From assembly GCF_006439015.1 (NCBI RefSeq), contig NZ_RCZG01000005.1, forward strand, positions 310,001 to 374,000: a stretch of DNA of 64,000 nucleotides. The letters are read 5' to 3'. Below, one piece after another: positions 1-9,302 of the stretch; position 1 is the first letter of the stretch, and each line of letters opens with the position of its first letter. The notes beneath the pieces were generated by a model that worked only from the letters and a program-made list of their open reading frames with translations, was not told the origin of the DNA and ran no database searches. Source of the stretch: Mycolicibacterium hodleri (GTDB lineage Bacteria; Actinomycetota; Actinomycetes; Mycobacteriales; Mycobacteriaceae). Both the position numbers and the translations under genes were made by a program.

Positions 1-1220
1 TGGACGTCCTCCCAACGGAATCCGCCGCTGGGCGGTTCGGTTCCGTAGACGCCGAAGCTGTGTTTGGTCAGGTAGCCGCCGTTGGCCGTGACGAGGCCAA
101 GCGTGCCGGGGGAGGCCACGAGGTGCTCCGCCATTGTGGCGATGGAGTGCGTGACGTAGTTGTTCCAGGGCCCGCCCGCGAAGGTGAGTCCGCCCGTGAC
201 GGTCAGTGCGCGGTCGCCGTCGAGTGACAGACCGAGCTCGCGCGCGGCCACCTGGACGGCAGACGGAAAGCACGAGTACACGTCGACGAAGTCGATGTCG
301 TCCACGCTCTTCCCCGCCATGTCGAGGGCCCGTCCCCCGGCGACCCTGATGGCGGGCGACCGGTCGAACTCGGCACGCTCGCCGATCAGGTAGGTGTCGT
401 GGGCGTCGGTGCCCGCATATGGGAACACCCAGCGATCAGTGGGGATTTGCAGGTGCGTCGCCTTCTCCGCCGACATCAATATCAGCGCCGCCCCCTGATC
501 GACCATGTTGTTGGAGTTCATCAGCTTGGTGTACGGCCAGCTGATCATCCGATTGCTGGGGCTGGGCTGCGAAATCTCTTCGGCGGTAACGAGATCCCGG
601 TTCCAGGCGTGCGGGTTGCTCTGCGCTACCTGACTGAAACCGGCCCACAACTCGCCGATCCGACCGCGGTGCTCGTCGGGCGTCTCCCCCGCCGCGATGC
701 GCAGCGCCTGTTCGAACATCGGGTAGACGTACGAGGGCCGGTCCAGATGAATGCGCAGTTCCACCGGCCCGGCCAACGCAAACTCGTCGTCGGCGCCCTG
801 CGGGACGGGCACGGTGTCGTCCTGCTTGGTGTAGTCGAGCTTGCCGCCCGCGGCGCGCACCTTCGTGCGGGTGCGCCACGTCTCCGCGCCGGCGATGAGC
901 ACGGTGTCGACGCGGCCCCCCTGAATGTCGAGACAGGCCTGATTCACCAGCGACTGTGGGACATTGCCGCCGATGCTGGTGTAGCGACCCTCCGCGCCGG
1001 GTGCACCGATCCGTTCGGCAAGGAGCACGCCGGGATTGCGGTAGCGCCACGACAGCAGGTTGACGATGCGCACCGAGTCGACGGCTTCGAGCACCCGCGG
1101 ATCAGTGGCCGCTCGAGCTGCTCGTTCCATCAGGTCGACGGGTTCGACGGTGGGATCACTGTCGTGCTGATTGACCTGGCCGTAGCCGACGAGCACCGGG
1201 GTGCGGGGATCCAGGGGCAC
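1..1220 (-). CDS. Thiolase-like acyl-CoA protein (Rv1867-type), 3' end beyond window
   Basis: Partial gene; about 406 codons are present and the C-terminus lies outside the window. GTG start (MPLDPRTPVLVGYGQVNQ) with AGAAAGG about 7 nt upstream. The N-terminus (LVGYGQV) and the segment IQGGRVDTVLIAGAET are thiolase-superfamily hallmarks, and a C-terminal-half motif (VDVYSCFPSAVQVAARELGL) follows. The stretch that should carry the nucleophilic Cys reads GGNVPQSLVNQA, with no Cys at the expected place, so classical thiolysis is doubtful. I recall a similar protein as Rv1867 beside a fused CoA-transferase (Rv1866). It is last in a leftward operon after the CoA-transferase and aldehyde dehydrogenase, suggesting acyl-CoA or lipid catabolism. 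Substrate unknown. Confidence 0.8.
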   Translation of the reverse strand, partial: MPLDPRTPVLVGYGQVNQHDSDPTVEPVDLMERAARAATDPRVLEAVDSVRIVNLLSWRYRNPGVLLAERIGAPGAEGRYTSIGGNVPQSLVNQACLDIQGGRVDTVLIAGAETWRTRTKVRAAGGKLDYTKQDDTVPVPQGADDEFALAGPVELRIHLDRPSYVYPMFEQALRIAAGETPDEHRGRIGELWAGFSQVAQSNPHAWNRDLVTAEEISQPSPSNRMISWPYTKLMNSNNMVDQGAALILMSAEKATHLQIPTDRWVFPYAGTDAHDTYLIGERAEFDRSPAIRVAGGRALDMAGKSVDDIDFVDVYSCFPSAVQVAARELGLSLDGDRALTVTGGLTFAGGPWNNYVTHSIATMAEHLVASPGTLGLVTANGGYLTKHSFGVYGTEPPSGGFRWEDV

Positions 1221-1316
1221 TGTGAGCCTTTCTGCCGTGCGCGAGCATGCGCGTGGTGTCTGTCGTCCGCAGCGTGTCGTGGGCCAACACACACGCTCGC
1301 GCAGGAGGGACGGGGG

Positions 1317-2780
1317 TTAGGCGGGGCCGACCCGGTAGATCGACTTCAGCGTCTGGTAGGCGGCGAGGCCCTCGGGGCCCAATTCGCGGCCCATGCCGCT
1401 GGCCTTGACACCGCCGAAGGGCGCCTGCATGTCCAGCTGGTAGTCGTTGACGCCGATCGTGCCGGTGCGGACGGCCCTGGCGATGTCGGTGGCGCGGTCG
1501 GCGTCGCTCGACCACACGGTGCCGCCCAGTCCGAACTCGCTGTCGTTGGCGATGTCGATCGCCTCACGGTCGGTGTCGTAGGGGATCACCGCAACCACCG
1601 GGCCGAAGATCTCCTCTTGCGCAATTCGCGCCGAGTTGTCGACGTCGGCGAACACCGTGGGCGAGACGAACCAACCCCGCGGCTGATCGGTGGGAACCGA
1701 GCCTCCCGCAACGACTTTCCCACCTTCGGACTTACCGATGTCGATGTAGTTCAGCACGCGTTCGCGCTGTCGGGCGCTGACCAGCGGGCCGACCATGGTG
1801 GTCTTCTCCAGCGGGTCGCCGACGGTGAGGCCGTCCGCCAGCGCCGCGACCGCGTCGACCACCTCGGCGTAGCGCGACCGCGGCGCCAGGATTCGCGAAC
1901 TCAGGTGGCACGTCTGACCATTGTTGACGAACGATGCCGAACGCAGACCCTTGATGGTCGCGTCGAGGTCGGCGTCGTCGAGAATGATGGCCGCCGACTT
2001 GCCGCCCAACTCCAGGGTGACCGGACGCATGAGACGCCCGCACATCTCGGCGATGACACGGCCCGCCGCAGTAGATCCCGTGAACGCCACCTTGTCGACT
2101 CCGGGATGCTGCACCAGGTGGGCGCCCGCCACCGGACCACCGGCGACGACGTTGAGCACCCCCGGCGGCAGGCCCACTTCTTCGGCTGCCTCACCGAAGA
2201 TCAATGCGTCCATGGCGGTCTCAGGAGCAGCCTTGAGCACCATCGTGCAGCCGGCGGCCAGGGCGGGAGCAATCTTCATGGCAGCAAGCGCCTGAGGGTA
2301 GTTCCATGGCGTGATCGCCCCGACGACACCGACCGGCTCGCGGCGCACGATGGTGTGTCCGATCATCGCGGGCCGGATCTCCTCCTCGTCGGATTCAGCG
2401 ATCAGCCCCGCGTAGTAGCGCAGCAGCGCAGCCGGGAAGGCACCGTTCGAGCCTCTCGACAGCCTGATCGGCATGCCGTTCTCGCGGGTGCACAGCTCGT
2501 TGGTGGTCGACGACCGCGCGGCCAGCGCGTCGGCGAAGCGGAGCAGGATCGTGGCGCGCTCGGCGGCCGGGGTGGCGCGCCAGCCGGCCAGCGCCGCATC
2601 CGCCGCAGCCACCGCGTCGTCTATCTCGGATTCGGTAGCCGACGAACCGTTGCCGAGCGGCTCACCCGTCGCCGCCTCGATGACCGGTTCCACGTGCGTG
2701 GCCCTGCGGAATCGTCCGTCGACGAACAGCCTGCCGCCGTCGAAGTTGGTTCTCGCAGTTGATGTCACCGTCGTCATCAT
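1317..2780 (-). CDS. Aldehyde dehydrogenase, NAD(P)+-dependent
   Basis: 487 residues, the normal ALDH length. It should oxidise an aldehyde to the acid with NAD(P)+. Visible landmarks: PWN with Asn160, the general-base Glu257 in LELGGK, the nucleotide-binding FTGST segment near residue 233, and the catalytic Cys291 in FVNNGQTCHLSSR. Start: two adjacent ATGs; the first overlaps the TGA of the upstream CoA-transferase (ATGA), so translation is probably coupled. The operon context suggests that the aldehyde comes from, or the product goes to, an acyl-CoA pathway. The substrate cannot be read from the sequence. Confidence 0.93.
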   Translation of the reverse strand: MMTTVTSTARTNFDGGRLFVDGRFRRATHVEPVIEAATGEPLGNGSSATESEIDDAVAAADAALAGWRATPAAERATILLRFADALAARSSTTNELCTRENGMPIRLSRGSNGAFPAALLRYYAGLIAESDEEEIRPAMIGHTIVRREPVGVVGAITPWNYPQALAAMKIAPALAAGCTMVLKAAPETAMDALIFGEAAEEVGLPPGVLNVVAGGPVAGAHLVQHPGVDKVAFTGSTAAGRVIAEMCGRLMRPVTLELGGKSAAIILDDADLDATIKGLRSASFVNNGQTCHLSSRILAPRSRYAEVVDAVAALADGLTVGDPLEKTTMVGPLVSARQRERVLNYIDIGKSEGGKVVAGGSVPTDQPRGWFVSPTVFADVDNSARIAQEEIFGPVVAVIPYDTDREAIDIANDSEFGLGGTVWSSDADRATDIARAVRTGTIGVNDYQLDMQAPFGGVKASGMGRELGPEGLAAYQTLKSIYRVGPA

Positions 2781-5143
2781 GTACTCCCTGTCTCTGGCAT
2801 GGACGATGCGAAGAGCACGCCCTCGGCGATCAAACGTTCGGTCTCGTCGGCGTCGAGTCGCAGCACGTCGCCGACGATCTCCCGAGTCTGCTCCCCCGGC
2901 ATCGGCGCAGGCCGAAGGGGCGCATCGGCGATCCGCCGGAACAGCCCCGGATGGGTCTCGGTGGTCATCGGGCTCGAGAAGAGGGGGTGGACCATATCGG
3001 CGTACAGGCCACGGAACGCGAGCTGCGGGTCGGCAAGCACGTCGACCGCGCGGTTCATGGGACCGGCGGGGACACCGGCGTCCTGAAGGGCCTCGACGAT
3101 CTCCTCCTTGTCCCGTGCCGAGGTCCACTCCGACATCTGCGCACTGAACCCTGAGGGACTGCATGCCAACTCGGCGACGCCCATCACCTTGGCCAGCGCG
3201 ATGCGATCGTCGTCCGAGCGCACGGAGACGACACACCACTCGTCTTCGCCCGCGCACGGAAACACCTCGTGTATCGCTTCGCAGTCGGCGACGTCGAGTC
3301 CGGCGGCGCGCGCGGCATCCGTGACGTAGCACGTGGCGAGTTGGTTGACGGCTGCCTCGGCCTGCGAGATATGTACGTGCGCACCGGAATCGGTCTCATT
3401 GCGGCGGATGAGTGCAGCGAGGGCGGCTATCGCAGTGATCCGGGCGACGACGTGGTCCGGGAAGATGGTGGTGGAATCGTAGAAGCCGTCGTCATCGACG
3501 TCGTCGGAGGTCCACAGTCTGCTGACGCCGGTAGTCGCACGCACCAGCGGGCCGTAGCCCATCCGGCCGCTCCACGGTCCCGTCGCGCCGAAGGCGCTGC
3601 TCTCGGCGAGGACGATGCGAGGGTTCAGGCTGCACAGCTCTTCGTAGGAGAATCCAAGGGCGTCAAGGGTTCCCGGTTTGAAGTTGGCGAACACCGCATC
3701 GGACGCAGAGACCAGACGGCGGAAGATTGCGGTACCGTCTTGGCTGCGCAGATCGAGACCGAGGCTGGATTCGTTGCGATGCGTCAGCGCCCAGGATCTG
3801 CTCATCGGCTGCCCGGGAGGGGTTTGCCGCAATCCATCGGGATACGTTGCGCTCTCCACCTTAATCACCTCGGCGCCGAGATCTGCGAACAACCGGCCGA
3901 GCTCGCCCCCGGCGACGATGACGCCGAGGTCCAAGATCCGCAACCCCTCGAACGGCCTGGCGCTGGTTGCCTCGCTCGACGGGGCCGACGGACCCCGCGT
4001 ATCGGGCCAGCGGCCGTCGTCGGCGCCCGCCTCCGGGCACGGGCGCACTAGGCCGGCCCGGCGACCGTCGATGACGAACGGGCCCGCGGGTACGTCCATG
4101 GTGGTGTCGGGCGTCACCGGGATCTCGGTCAATGCACCCACGGTGCGTAGGTGGTCCGAGGCGAGGGCTTCTGCGGGGCTGAGCATGGCGGCGATGGGGA
4201 CGCCCCTGCGTTGCCCCTCGACGACGAGGGCGTCCATCGTCTGTGCCTCGAAGAGGTCGGCGATGACGGCGTTGAGTTCGCGGGAGGCGGCGAAGCGGGC
4301 GCCGATCGACTCGAACTTGGGATCGGAGAACCGCTCGGGTTCGCCGAGCCAGGCCCGCATCCCGCGCCACTGACGTGCAGACAGCAGGCAGATCCTGACG
4401 AACCCGTCGCGACACCGGAACGTCGGGTAGATCTGCTGATTGCGCGGACGCCCGCGCCACAGCTCTCCGGACCGCTTCTGCCCGACGGCTGCCTGGCCCT
4501 CCGAACCGAACGGCGGATCCAGGCACTGAACAACGGCCTCGAACCGCGAGAAGTCGATGTAATCACCTCGGCCGCAGCGCAATCGATCGTAGTACGCCGT
4601 CAGCGCGACCCAGGCGGCCTGGACCGAGGCGGTCGCCGACGCGATACCGGACGGCGGCAGAACTGGCCGACCCGCGGTGGGACCAGAGCGGGACAGTGCC
4701 GTGGACATCGCGTAGAGCACGGCATCGGTGGCGTGCCAGCCGGCCCGAGGGCCCGTCGTGCCGAAGTCGGTGACCTCGAGTGACACCAGATGTTCGTATT
4801 GATCCGCCAGTGCCACGGCGGACGTGCCGAAGGCCGCGGCACCGGAGAGTCCCCCACCGTCGACAAGGATGTCGGCCCCGCCGACGAGCTCGATGAACCG
4901 GTCGCGGTCGCTCGCCTCGAGCGGGTCGAGAACGGTGCTGCGCTTGTTGGCGTTGTCCAGCGTGAAGTCGACCGATATGCCACCGATGCTGGGCCGGGCC
5001 GCGCGGTGCGCGGTGCCCCCCGGGGCCTCGACCTTGAGCACGTCGGCCCCCAGGTCAGCCAGCAGTCGGCTCACGCCGTCGGAGGTGGGGCCACCAATGT
5101 CCAGCACCCGCACCGACGCCAAAAGCTGACACGTGTCAAGCAT
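2777..5143 (-). CDS. Fused tandem family III CoA-transferase (CaiB/BaiF x2)
   Basis: 788 residues, about twice a normal CaiB/BaiF protein. Repeat one (about 8-370) opens SVRVLDIGGPTSDGVSRLLA; repeat two (about 398-770) opens LRILDLGVIVAGGELGRLFA. Both carry the LGA(D/E)V(L/I)KVE signature. Family III enzymes move CoA between acyl-CoA and a free acid through a catalytic Asp. Repeat two has Asp563 in FPDHVVARI at the expected place; in repeat one the aligned residue is Ser169 (GIASATASV), so the first half is probably non-catalytic. I recall an equally long M. tuberculosis protein, Rv1866. First gene of the operon; its stop overlaps the ALDH start. Confidence 0.9.
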   Translation of the reverse strand: MLDTCQLLASVRVLDIGGPTSDGVSRLLADLGADVLKVEAPGGTAHRAARPSIGGISVDFTLDNANKRSTVLDPLEASDRDRFIELVGGADILVDGGGLSGAAAFGTSAVALADQYEHLVSLEVTDFGTTGPRAGWHATDAVLYAMSTALSRSGPTAGRPVLPPSGIASATASVQAAWVALTAYYDRLRCGRGDYIDFSRFEAVVQCLDPPFGSEGQAAVGQKRSGELWRGRPRNQQIYPTFRCRDGFVRICLLSARQWRGMRAWLGEPERFSDPKFESIGARFAASRELNAVIADLFEAQTMDALVVEGQRRGVPIAAMLSPAEALASDHLRTVGALTEIPVTPDTTMDVPAGPFVIDGRRAGLVRPCPEAGADDGRWPDTRGPSAPSSEATSARPFEGLRILDLGVIVAGGELGRLFADLGAEVIKVESATYPDGLRQTPPGQPMSRSWALTHRNESSLGLDLRSQDGTAIFRRLVSASDAVFANFKPGTLDALGFSYEELCSLNPRIVLAESSAFGATGPWSGRMGYGPLVRATTGVSRLWTSDDVDDDGFYDSTTIFPDHVVARITAIAALAALIRRNETDSGAHVHISQAEAAVNQLATCYVTDAARAAGLDVADCEAIHEVFPCAGEDEWCVVSVRSDDDRIALAKVMGVAELACSPSGFSAQMSEWTSARDKEEIVEALQDAGVPAGPMNRAVDVLADPQLAFRGLYADMVHPLFSSPMTTETHPGLFRRIADAPLRPAPMPGEQTREIVGDVLRLDADETERLIAEGVLFASSMPETGST

Positions 5144-5192
5144 GCCGACCAGTATCGTTCAGCGACCCTCGACGGCGCGTGGCGGGGCCTCC

Positions 5193-7679
5193 CTATTCGT
5201 TGTCCCCGCCCGTCGCGGCGGTCGCGGCGACCTCCGACGACGAGATGGCACCGCGGGCGTCGGGCCAGACCCAGTCGCGCACCTCGGGGAGGTCGTCACC
5301 GTGCTCGCGGGTGTACTCGCGGGCCCTCAGCCGACGGTCCACCATCTCCTGACGCAGGGTCGCGTACTTGGTCTGCAACGACGGCACGCGGTCGATCACA
5401 TCGATCACCAGGTGAAAGCGGTCGAGGTCATTGAGCATCACCATGTCGAAGGGCGTCGTGGTGGTGCCCTCCTCCTTGTAGCCGCGTACGTGCAGGTTCT
5501 CGTTTCCCGTGCGGCGATACGTCAGCCGGTGAATGAGCCACGGGTAGCCGTGGTAGGCGAAGATCACCTGCTTGTCCGGGGTGAAGATCGCGTCGAAGGC
5601 CTGATCGGAGAGACCGTGCGGATGCTCTTTCTCGTCCTGTAGCCGCATCAGGTCGACGACGTTGACGAACCTGATCTTCAGGTCGGGCAGGTTCTGCTTG
5701 AGCAGGTCCACCGCGGCCAAGCCCTCCAGCGTGGGGACGTCGCCGCACGTCGCGACCACGACGTCCGGCTCCTCGCCGAGCTTCTCGGTGCCTGCCCATT
5801 CCCAGATGCCGAGGCCTCGTGTGCAATGAGCGACGGCCTCTTCCATCGAGAGGTAGTTCGGGGCGGGCTGCTTGCCCGCCACCACCACGTTGACGTACTG
5901 GCGCGAGCGCAGGCAGTGGTCGTACGTCGACAGGAGGGTATTGGCATCCGGCGGCAGGTAGACCCTGACGACCTCGGCGCGTTTGTTTACCACGTGGTCG
6001 ATGAACCCGGGGTCCTGGTGGCTGAAGCCGTTGTGATCCTGACGCCAAACATGGCTGGAGAGAAGATAATTCAGGCTCGCGATCGGGCGGCGCCACGGGA
6101 TGTGGTCGGTGACCTTCAGCCACTTGGCGTGTTGGTTGAACATCGAGTCGATGATGTGGATGAACGCCTCGTAGCAGTTGAACAAGCCGTGCCGACCAGT
6201 CAGCAGATAGCCCTCGAGCCAGCCCTGGCACTGGTGCTCGGACAACATCTCGACGACACGGCCGACCCGGGCGAGATGTTCGTCCACCTCCGGTCCGAAG
6301 AACTCGGCGTTCCACTGCTTGTCGGTGGCATCGAACACGCTCTGCAACCGATTGGACGCGGTTTCGTCGGGCCCGAAGATCCGGAAGTTGTCCGGGTTGA
6401 GGCGAATCACGTCGGTCAGCCAGGCGCCGAGCACCTTGGTGGCTTCGGCCACCGTCGCGCCGGGAACGGGCACGTCGACCCCGTATTCGCGGAAGTCCGG
6501 CAGCCGCAGATCCCGGAGCACCAGTCCACCGTTGGTGTGCGGGTTGTCGCTCATCCGCAAGGTGCCCGGTGGCGCGAGCGCGGCGATGTCCGCATGCAGC
6601 GTGCCGTTCTGGTCGAACAGTTCCTCGGCCCGGTAGGAGGCCAACCACTCGGCAAGGACCTCGAGGTGCTCGGGGGTGTCGCGGGCATTGGCGAGCGGAA
6701 CCTGGTGTGCGCGCCACGATCCGGTGGTCTTCTTGCCGTCGATGTAGGCGGGGCCGGTCCAACCCTTAGGGGTGCGGAAGACGATCATGGGCCAACGTGG
6801 TCGCTCGTCGTCGCCGGCGAGGGCCTTCTGCTTGATCTCGGCGATCGCGTTGAGCACGGTGTCGAGCAGTGTCGCGAAACGTCGGTGGACGTCGGCCGGG
6901 TCCTCTGCGTCCGGCTCGTCGGCCACCTCGAAGAAGTACGGGTCGTGCCCGTAGCCGATCATCAAACTGCGCAGCTCTGACTCCGGAATACGGGCGAGCA
7001 CGGTCGGATTGGCGATCTTGTAGCCATTGAGGTGCAGGATCGGGAGGACGACGCCGTCCTGCGCCGGGTTGGTGAACTTATTCGAGTGCCAACTGGTCGC
7101 CAACGCCCCGGTCTCGGCTTCCCCGTCACCGACCACTGCGGCGACGAGCAGGTCGGGATTGTCGAACGCTGCGCCGTAGGCGTGCGATAGCGAGTAGCCA
7201 AGTTCACCCCCCTCGTGGATCGACCCTGGTGTTTCTGGAGCGACGTGGGACGGAATGCCGCCGGGGAAGGAGAACTGCCGGAACAGTCGTCGCATGCCCT
7301 CGGCGTCCCGGGTGATGTCGGGGTAGACCTCCGAATATGTCCCGTCGAGATAGGCGTTGGCCACCAGGCCGGGGCCGCCGTGGCCCGGACCCGTGACGTA
7401 GATCGTCGACTGCTCGCGGGTCTTGATGGCCCTGTTGAGATGGGCGTAGAGAAAGTTGAGGCCGGGTGTCGTGCCCCAGTGTCCGAGCAGTCGAGGTTTC
7501 ACGTCGTCACGGGAGAGCGGCGTGCGGAGTAGTGGATTGCTCAGCAGATAGATCTGTCCGACCGACAAGTAGTTCGCGGCCCGCCACCAGCCATCAAGCT
7601 GTGCGACGGACTCGTCGTTCAGGGGGCCGGGGTCGGTCGAACGCCAGGCGGTCGGTGGTTCGGTCGTTCCGGGGGTCAT
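5193..7679 (-). CDS. xfp: Xylulose-5-P/fructose-6-P phosphoketolase
   Basis: 828 residues, the family length. TPP-dependent enzyme splitting xylulose 5-phosphate (or fructose 6-phosphate) with phosphate into acetyl phosphate plus glyceraldehyde 3-phosphate (or erythrose 4-phosphate). Signatures: [38 protein letters not shown], the TPP segment [19 protein letters not shown], and C-terminal [23 protein letters not shown] start with GAGGAG about 8 nt upstream. It appears monocistronic; no acetate or phosphate acetyltransferase gene is adjacent. It gives a bypass from pentose phosphates to acetyl-P, complementing gnd in this window. Confidence 0.96.
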   Translation of the reverse strand: MTPGTTEPPTAWRSTDPGPLNDESVAQLDGWWRAANYLSVGQIYLLSNPLLRTPLSRDDVKPRLLGHWGTTPGLNFLYAHLNRAIKTREQSTIYVTGPGHGGPGLVANAYLDGTYSEVYPDITRDAEGMRRLFRQFSFPGGIPSHVAPETPGSIHEGGELGYSLSHAYGAAFDNPDLLVAAVVGDGEAETGALATSWHSNKFTNPAQDGVVLPILHLNGYKIANPTVLARIPESELRSLMIGYGHDPYFFEVADEPDAEDPADVHRRFATLLDTVLNAIAEIKQKALAGDDERPRWPMIVFRTPKGWTGPAYIDGKKTTGSWRAHQVPLANARDTPEHLEVLAEWLASYRAEELFDQNGTLHADIAALAPPGTLRMSDNPHTNGGLVLRDLRLPDFREYGVDVPVPGATVAEATKVLGAWLTDVIRLNPDNFRIFGPDETASNRLQSVFDATDKQWNAEFFGPEVDEHLARVGRVVEMLSEHQCQGWLEGYLLTGRHGLFNCYEAFIHIIDSMFNQHAKWLKVTDHIPWRRPIASLNYLLSSHVWRQDHNGFSHQDPGFIDHVVNKRAEVVRVYLPPDANTLLSTYDHCLRSRQYVNVVVAGKQPAPNYLSMEEAVAHCTRGLGIWEWAGTEKLGEEPDVVVATCGDVPTLEGLAAVDLLKQNLPDLKIRFVNVVDLMRLQDEKEHPHGLSDQAFDAIFTPDKQVIFAYHGYPWLIHRLTYRRTGNENLHVRGYKEEGTTTTPFDMVMLNDLDRFHLVIDVIDRVPSLQTKYATLRQEMVDRRLRAREYTREHGDDLPEVRDWVWPDARGAISSSEVAATAATGGDNE

Positions 7680-7859
7680 GGGTAACGCTCCTCAGGCGCC
7701 GGGGCGACGCTCTACCCGCCATCCAACTCCTCGGACGAGGCGACCGCGCGGACTCGCGCGAGGAGTTCACGCTCTGGCTACCGAACACGGAGTGGTGTCC
7801 AACACATGGACCCCAACTCTGACCTGGGTATACCCGGCCACAAGTATGCTGAGGCGGTT

Positions 7860-8624
7860 ATGTCTGACGTCAGCGCCGTGGACGCGCCATCCCACCCGCT
7901 GATCGGGCAGCTCTCGGCTCTGCACCACTTCCGCGTCTACGTTGACATCGGCGTGGTGGTCGTCGTTCTGATTCTGACCAATCTGATCGCCCACTTCACC
8001 ACTCCGTGGGCGAACGTCGTCGTGGTACCCGCTGCGGCCCTGGGACTCGTGGCGCTCGTGCATTCACGCGGACTGGGCTGGGGCGAGCTCGGGCTGGGCC
8101 GTGATCAGTGGCGCTCCGGCATGTGGTACGCCCTAGGGGCCGTGGCGTTGGTCGGAACGGTCATCGTCGCAGGTGCGCTGCTGCCGTGGACTCGGCCCAT
8201 GTTCATGAACGACCACTACGCGACCGTTTCGGGTGCCCTGCTCGCGTCGATGATCATCATTCCGCTGCAGACGGTGATCCCCGAGGAGCTTGTCTTCCGC
8301 GGGGTCCTGCACGGTGCACTCGACCGGGCGTGGGGATTCCGCGGTGTCGCTGCCGCGGGCTCACTGTTGTTCGGCATGTGGCACATCGCCACCTCTTTCG
8401 GCCTGACCAGCAGCAACGTTGGGTTCACCGCCCTGTTCGGCGCGGGCGTGGTCGGCATGATCGCTGGTGTCGTGATGGCCGTGATCGCCACTGGCGCGGC
8501 AGGTTTCGTCTTCACCTGGCTGCGGAGGCGGAGCGGCAGCCTGATTGCCCCGATCGCCCTGCACTGGTCGCTCAACGGCCTCGGTGCGCTCGCCGCCGCC
8601 CTGGTCTGGCACCTTTCGACGTAG
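7860..8624 (+). CDS. CPBP-family intramembrane metalloprotease (CAAX-like)
   Basis: 254 residues, several hydrophobic segments (about 28-48, 53-70, 90-110, 125-140, 155-170, 180-205, 220-250). The three family motifs are present: EExxxR (Glu142-Glu143, EELVFRG), FxxxH (FGMWHIA), and a third helix with HWSLN. These residues coordinate zinc in Rce1-like glutamic/metallo-proteases; bacterial substrates are mostly unknown. ATG at 7860 chosen over the in-frame ATG at 7806 because GAGGCGG precedes it. Divergent from xfp; no partner gene. Confidence 0.85.
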   Translation: MSDVSAVDAPSHPLIGQLSALHHFRVYVDIGVVVVVLILTNLIAHFTTPWANVVVVPAAALGLVALVHSRGLGWGELGLGRDQWRSGMWYALGAVALVGTVIVAGALLPWTRPMFMNDHYATVSGALLASMIIIPLQTVIPEELVFRGVLHGALDRAWGFRGVAAAGSLLFGMWHIATSFGLTSSNVGFTALFGAGVVGMIAGVVMAVIATGAAGFVFTWLRRRSGSLIAPIALHWSLNGLGALAAALVWHLST

Positions 8625-9206
8625 TCACCGCGGCGGGCGGTGTCTGGCCCGGAAGTCTCGGTTCTTCAGTTTGTTTCCACACGTCGCCATGTCGCACCAC
8701 GTGCCCCCGTGGTTGCGGGAGCGGTCGTAAAACGCCCAGCGGCAATCGTCGTTCGCGCAGGCCTTCATGTGCGTCCACGTGCCATCGAGCTGGGCATCCT
8801 TGATCACCAGTAAGAGGGTCAGTAGCCGCGCGCCAATCGAGTCGCCCTCCGCTACGAGGGATACTCGCCCCCTCTCGTCGAGCGAGGCTCGGAGCGCGCC
8901 GTGCTCGGCGACGGCGCGTAGGGGCGCGATCGTCGCCGGATTGGGCGTGCATCCGCCCGAGTTGGTCATCACCAGGGCGCGCAGACCCTCGCGAACGTCT
9001 ATGAGGACGCGGAGGTCAGCGGCAGTCGGAACCGACCCGGGGGCCAGCAGACCGTTCTCGACGAGCCATGGACGGGCGTCATCGGCGTTAGCCAACCGAT
9101 CCTGACCGGATTCGAGGTCGATCGTGTTGATGAATGCCTGGATCAGCCGCAGTGGACCCGGGGCTGGCTTGGCTTCGATGTCGCCGAGCCACTGGGTGGA
9201 TGTCAT
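8625..9206 (-). CDS. CGNR zinc-finger (ABATE-type) putative regulator
   Basis: 193 residues. The C-terminus carries the CGNR finger: CANDDCRWAFYDRSRNHG followed by WCDMATCGNK, four Cys, with CGNK in place of CGNR. The N-terminal about 140 residues fit an ABATE-like helical domain (Ala/Leu rich, FINTIDLESGQDRL). CGNR proteins are presumed DNA-binding stress regulators, mostly unstudied. ATG at 9206 preferred over 9254; the upstream 48 nt contain repeat elements and look like promoter. Its stop lies next to that of the CPBP gene (convergent) and it is divergent from the small unknown gene at 9303, which it may control. Confidence 0.8.
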   Translation of the reverse strand: MTSTQWLGDIEAKPAPGPLRLIQAFINTIDLESGQDRLANADDARPWLVENGLLAPGSVPTAADLRVLIDVREGLRALVMTNSGGCTPNPATIAPLRAVAEHGALRASLDERGRVSLVAEGDSIGARLLTLLLVIKDAQLDGTWTHMKACANDDCRWAFYDRSRNHGGTWCDMATCGNKLKNRDFRARHRPPR

Positions 9207-9226
9207 TGTGCGATGATAACCCGGCG

Positions 9227-9267
9227 TGACCGGTATCAAGCCTTGACTAGTCATTCATGACCGGTAT
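9227..9267. repeat. Direct repeat TGACCGGTAT, candidate operator pair
   Basis: Two identical TGACCGGTAT copies, at 9227-9236 and 9258-9267, start 31 bp apart (three helical turns) between two divergent genes. The second overlaps the -10 of the rightward promoter and the first lies in the leftward promoter region. This is the arrangement of an autoregulatory operator; the CGNR protein is the obvious candidate. Seen: the repeat and its phasing. Inferred: the regulator. Confidence 0.5.
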
Positions 9268-9270
9268 AAG
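9243..9270 (+). promoter_or_regulatory. Sigma70-type promoter for the 9303 gene
   Basis: TTGACT (9243-9248), 16-nt spacer, TATAAG (9265-9270): close to the housekeeping consensus and unusual for so GC-rich a genome. Transcription would start near 9277, giving a leader of about 25 nt before the ATG at 9303. Confidence 0.55.
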
Positions 9271-9286
9271 TTTGACGTAGGTCACA
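9271..9286. promoter_or_regulatory. CRP-like palindrome
   Basis: TTTGACGTAGGTCACA matches the mycobacterial CRP consensus TGTGA-N6-TCACA at 9 of 10 half-site positions. It lies immediately downstream of the -10, over the predicted start site, so binding there would repress the rightward gene. Actual binding is inferred. Confidence 0.35.
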
Positions 9287-9302
9287 CGGCGAGGAGATGA
9301 CG

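Noticed and set aside
399..2762. 787-codon rightward ORF across the thiolase-like and aldehyde dehydrogenase genes
   Set aside because: It is antisense to two well-supported genes; GC-rich DNA commonly leaves such open frames.
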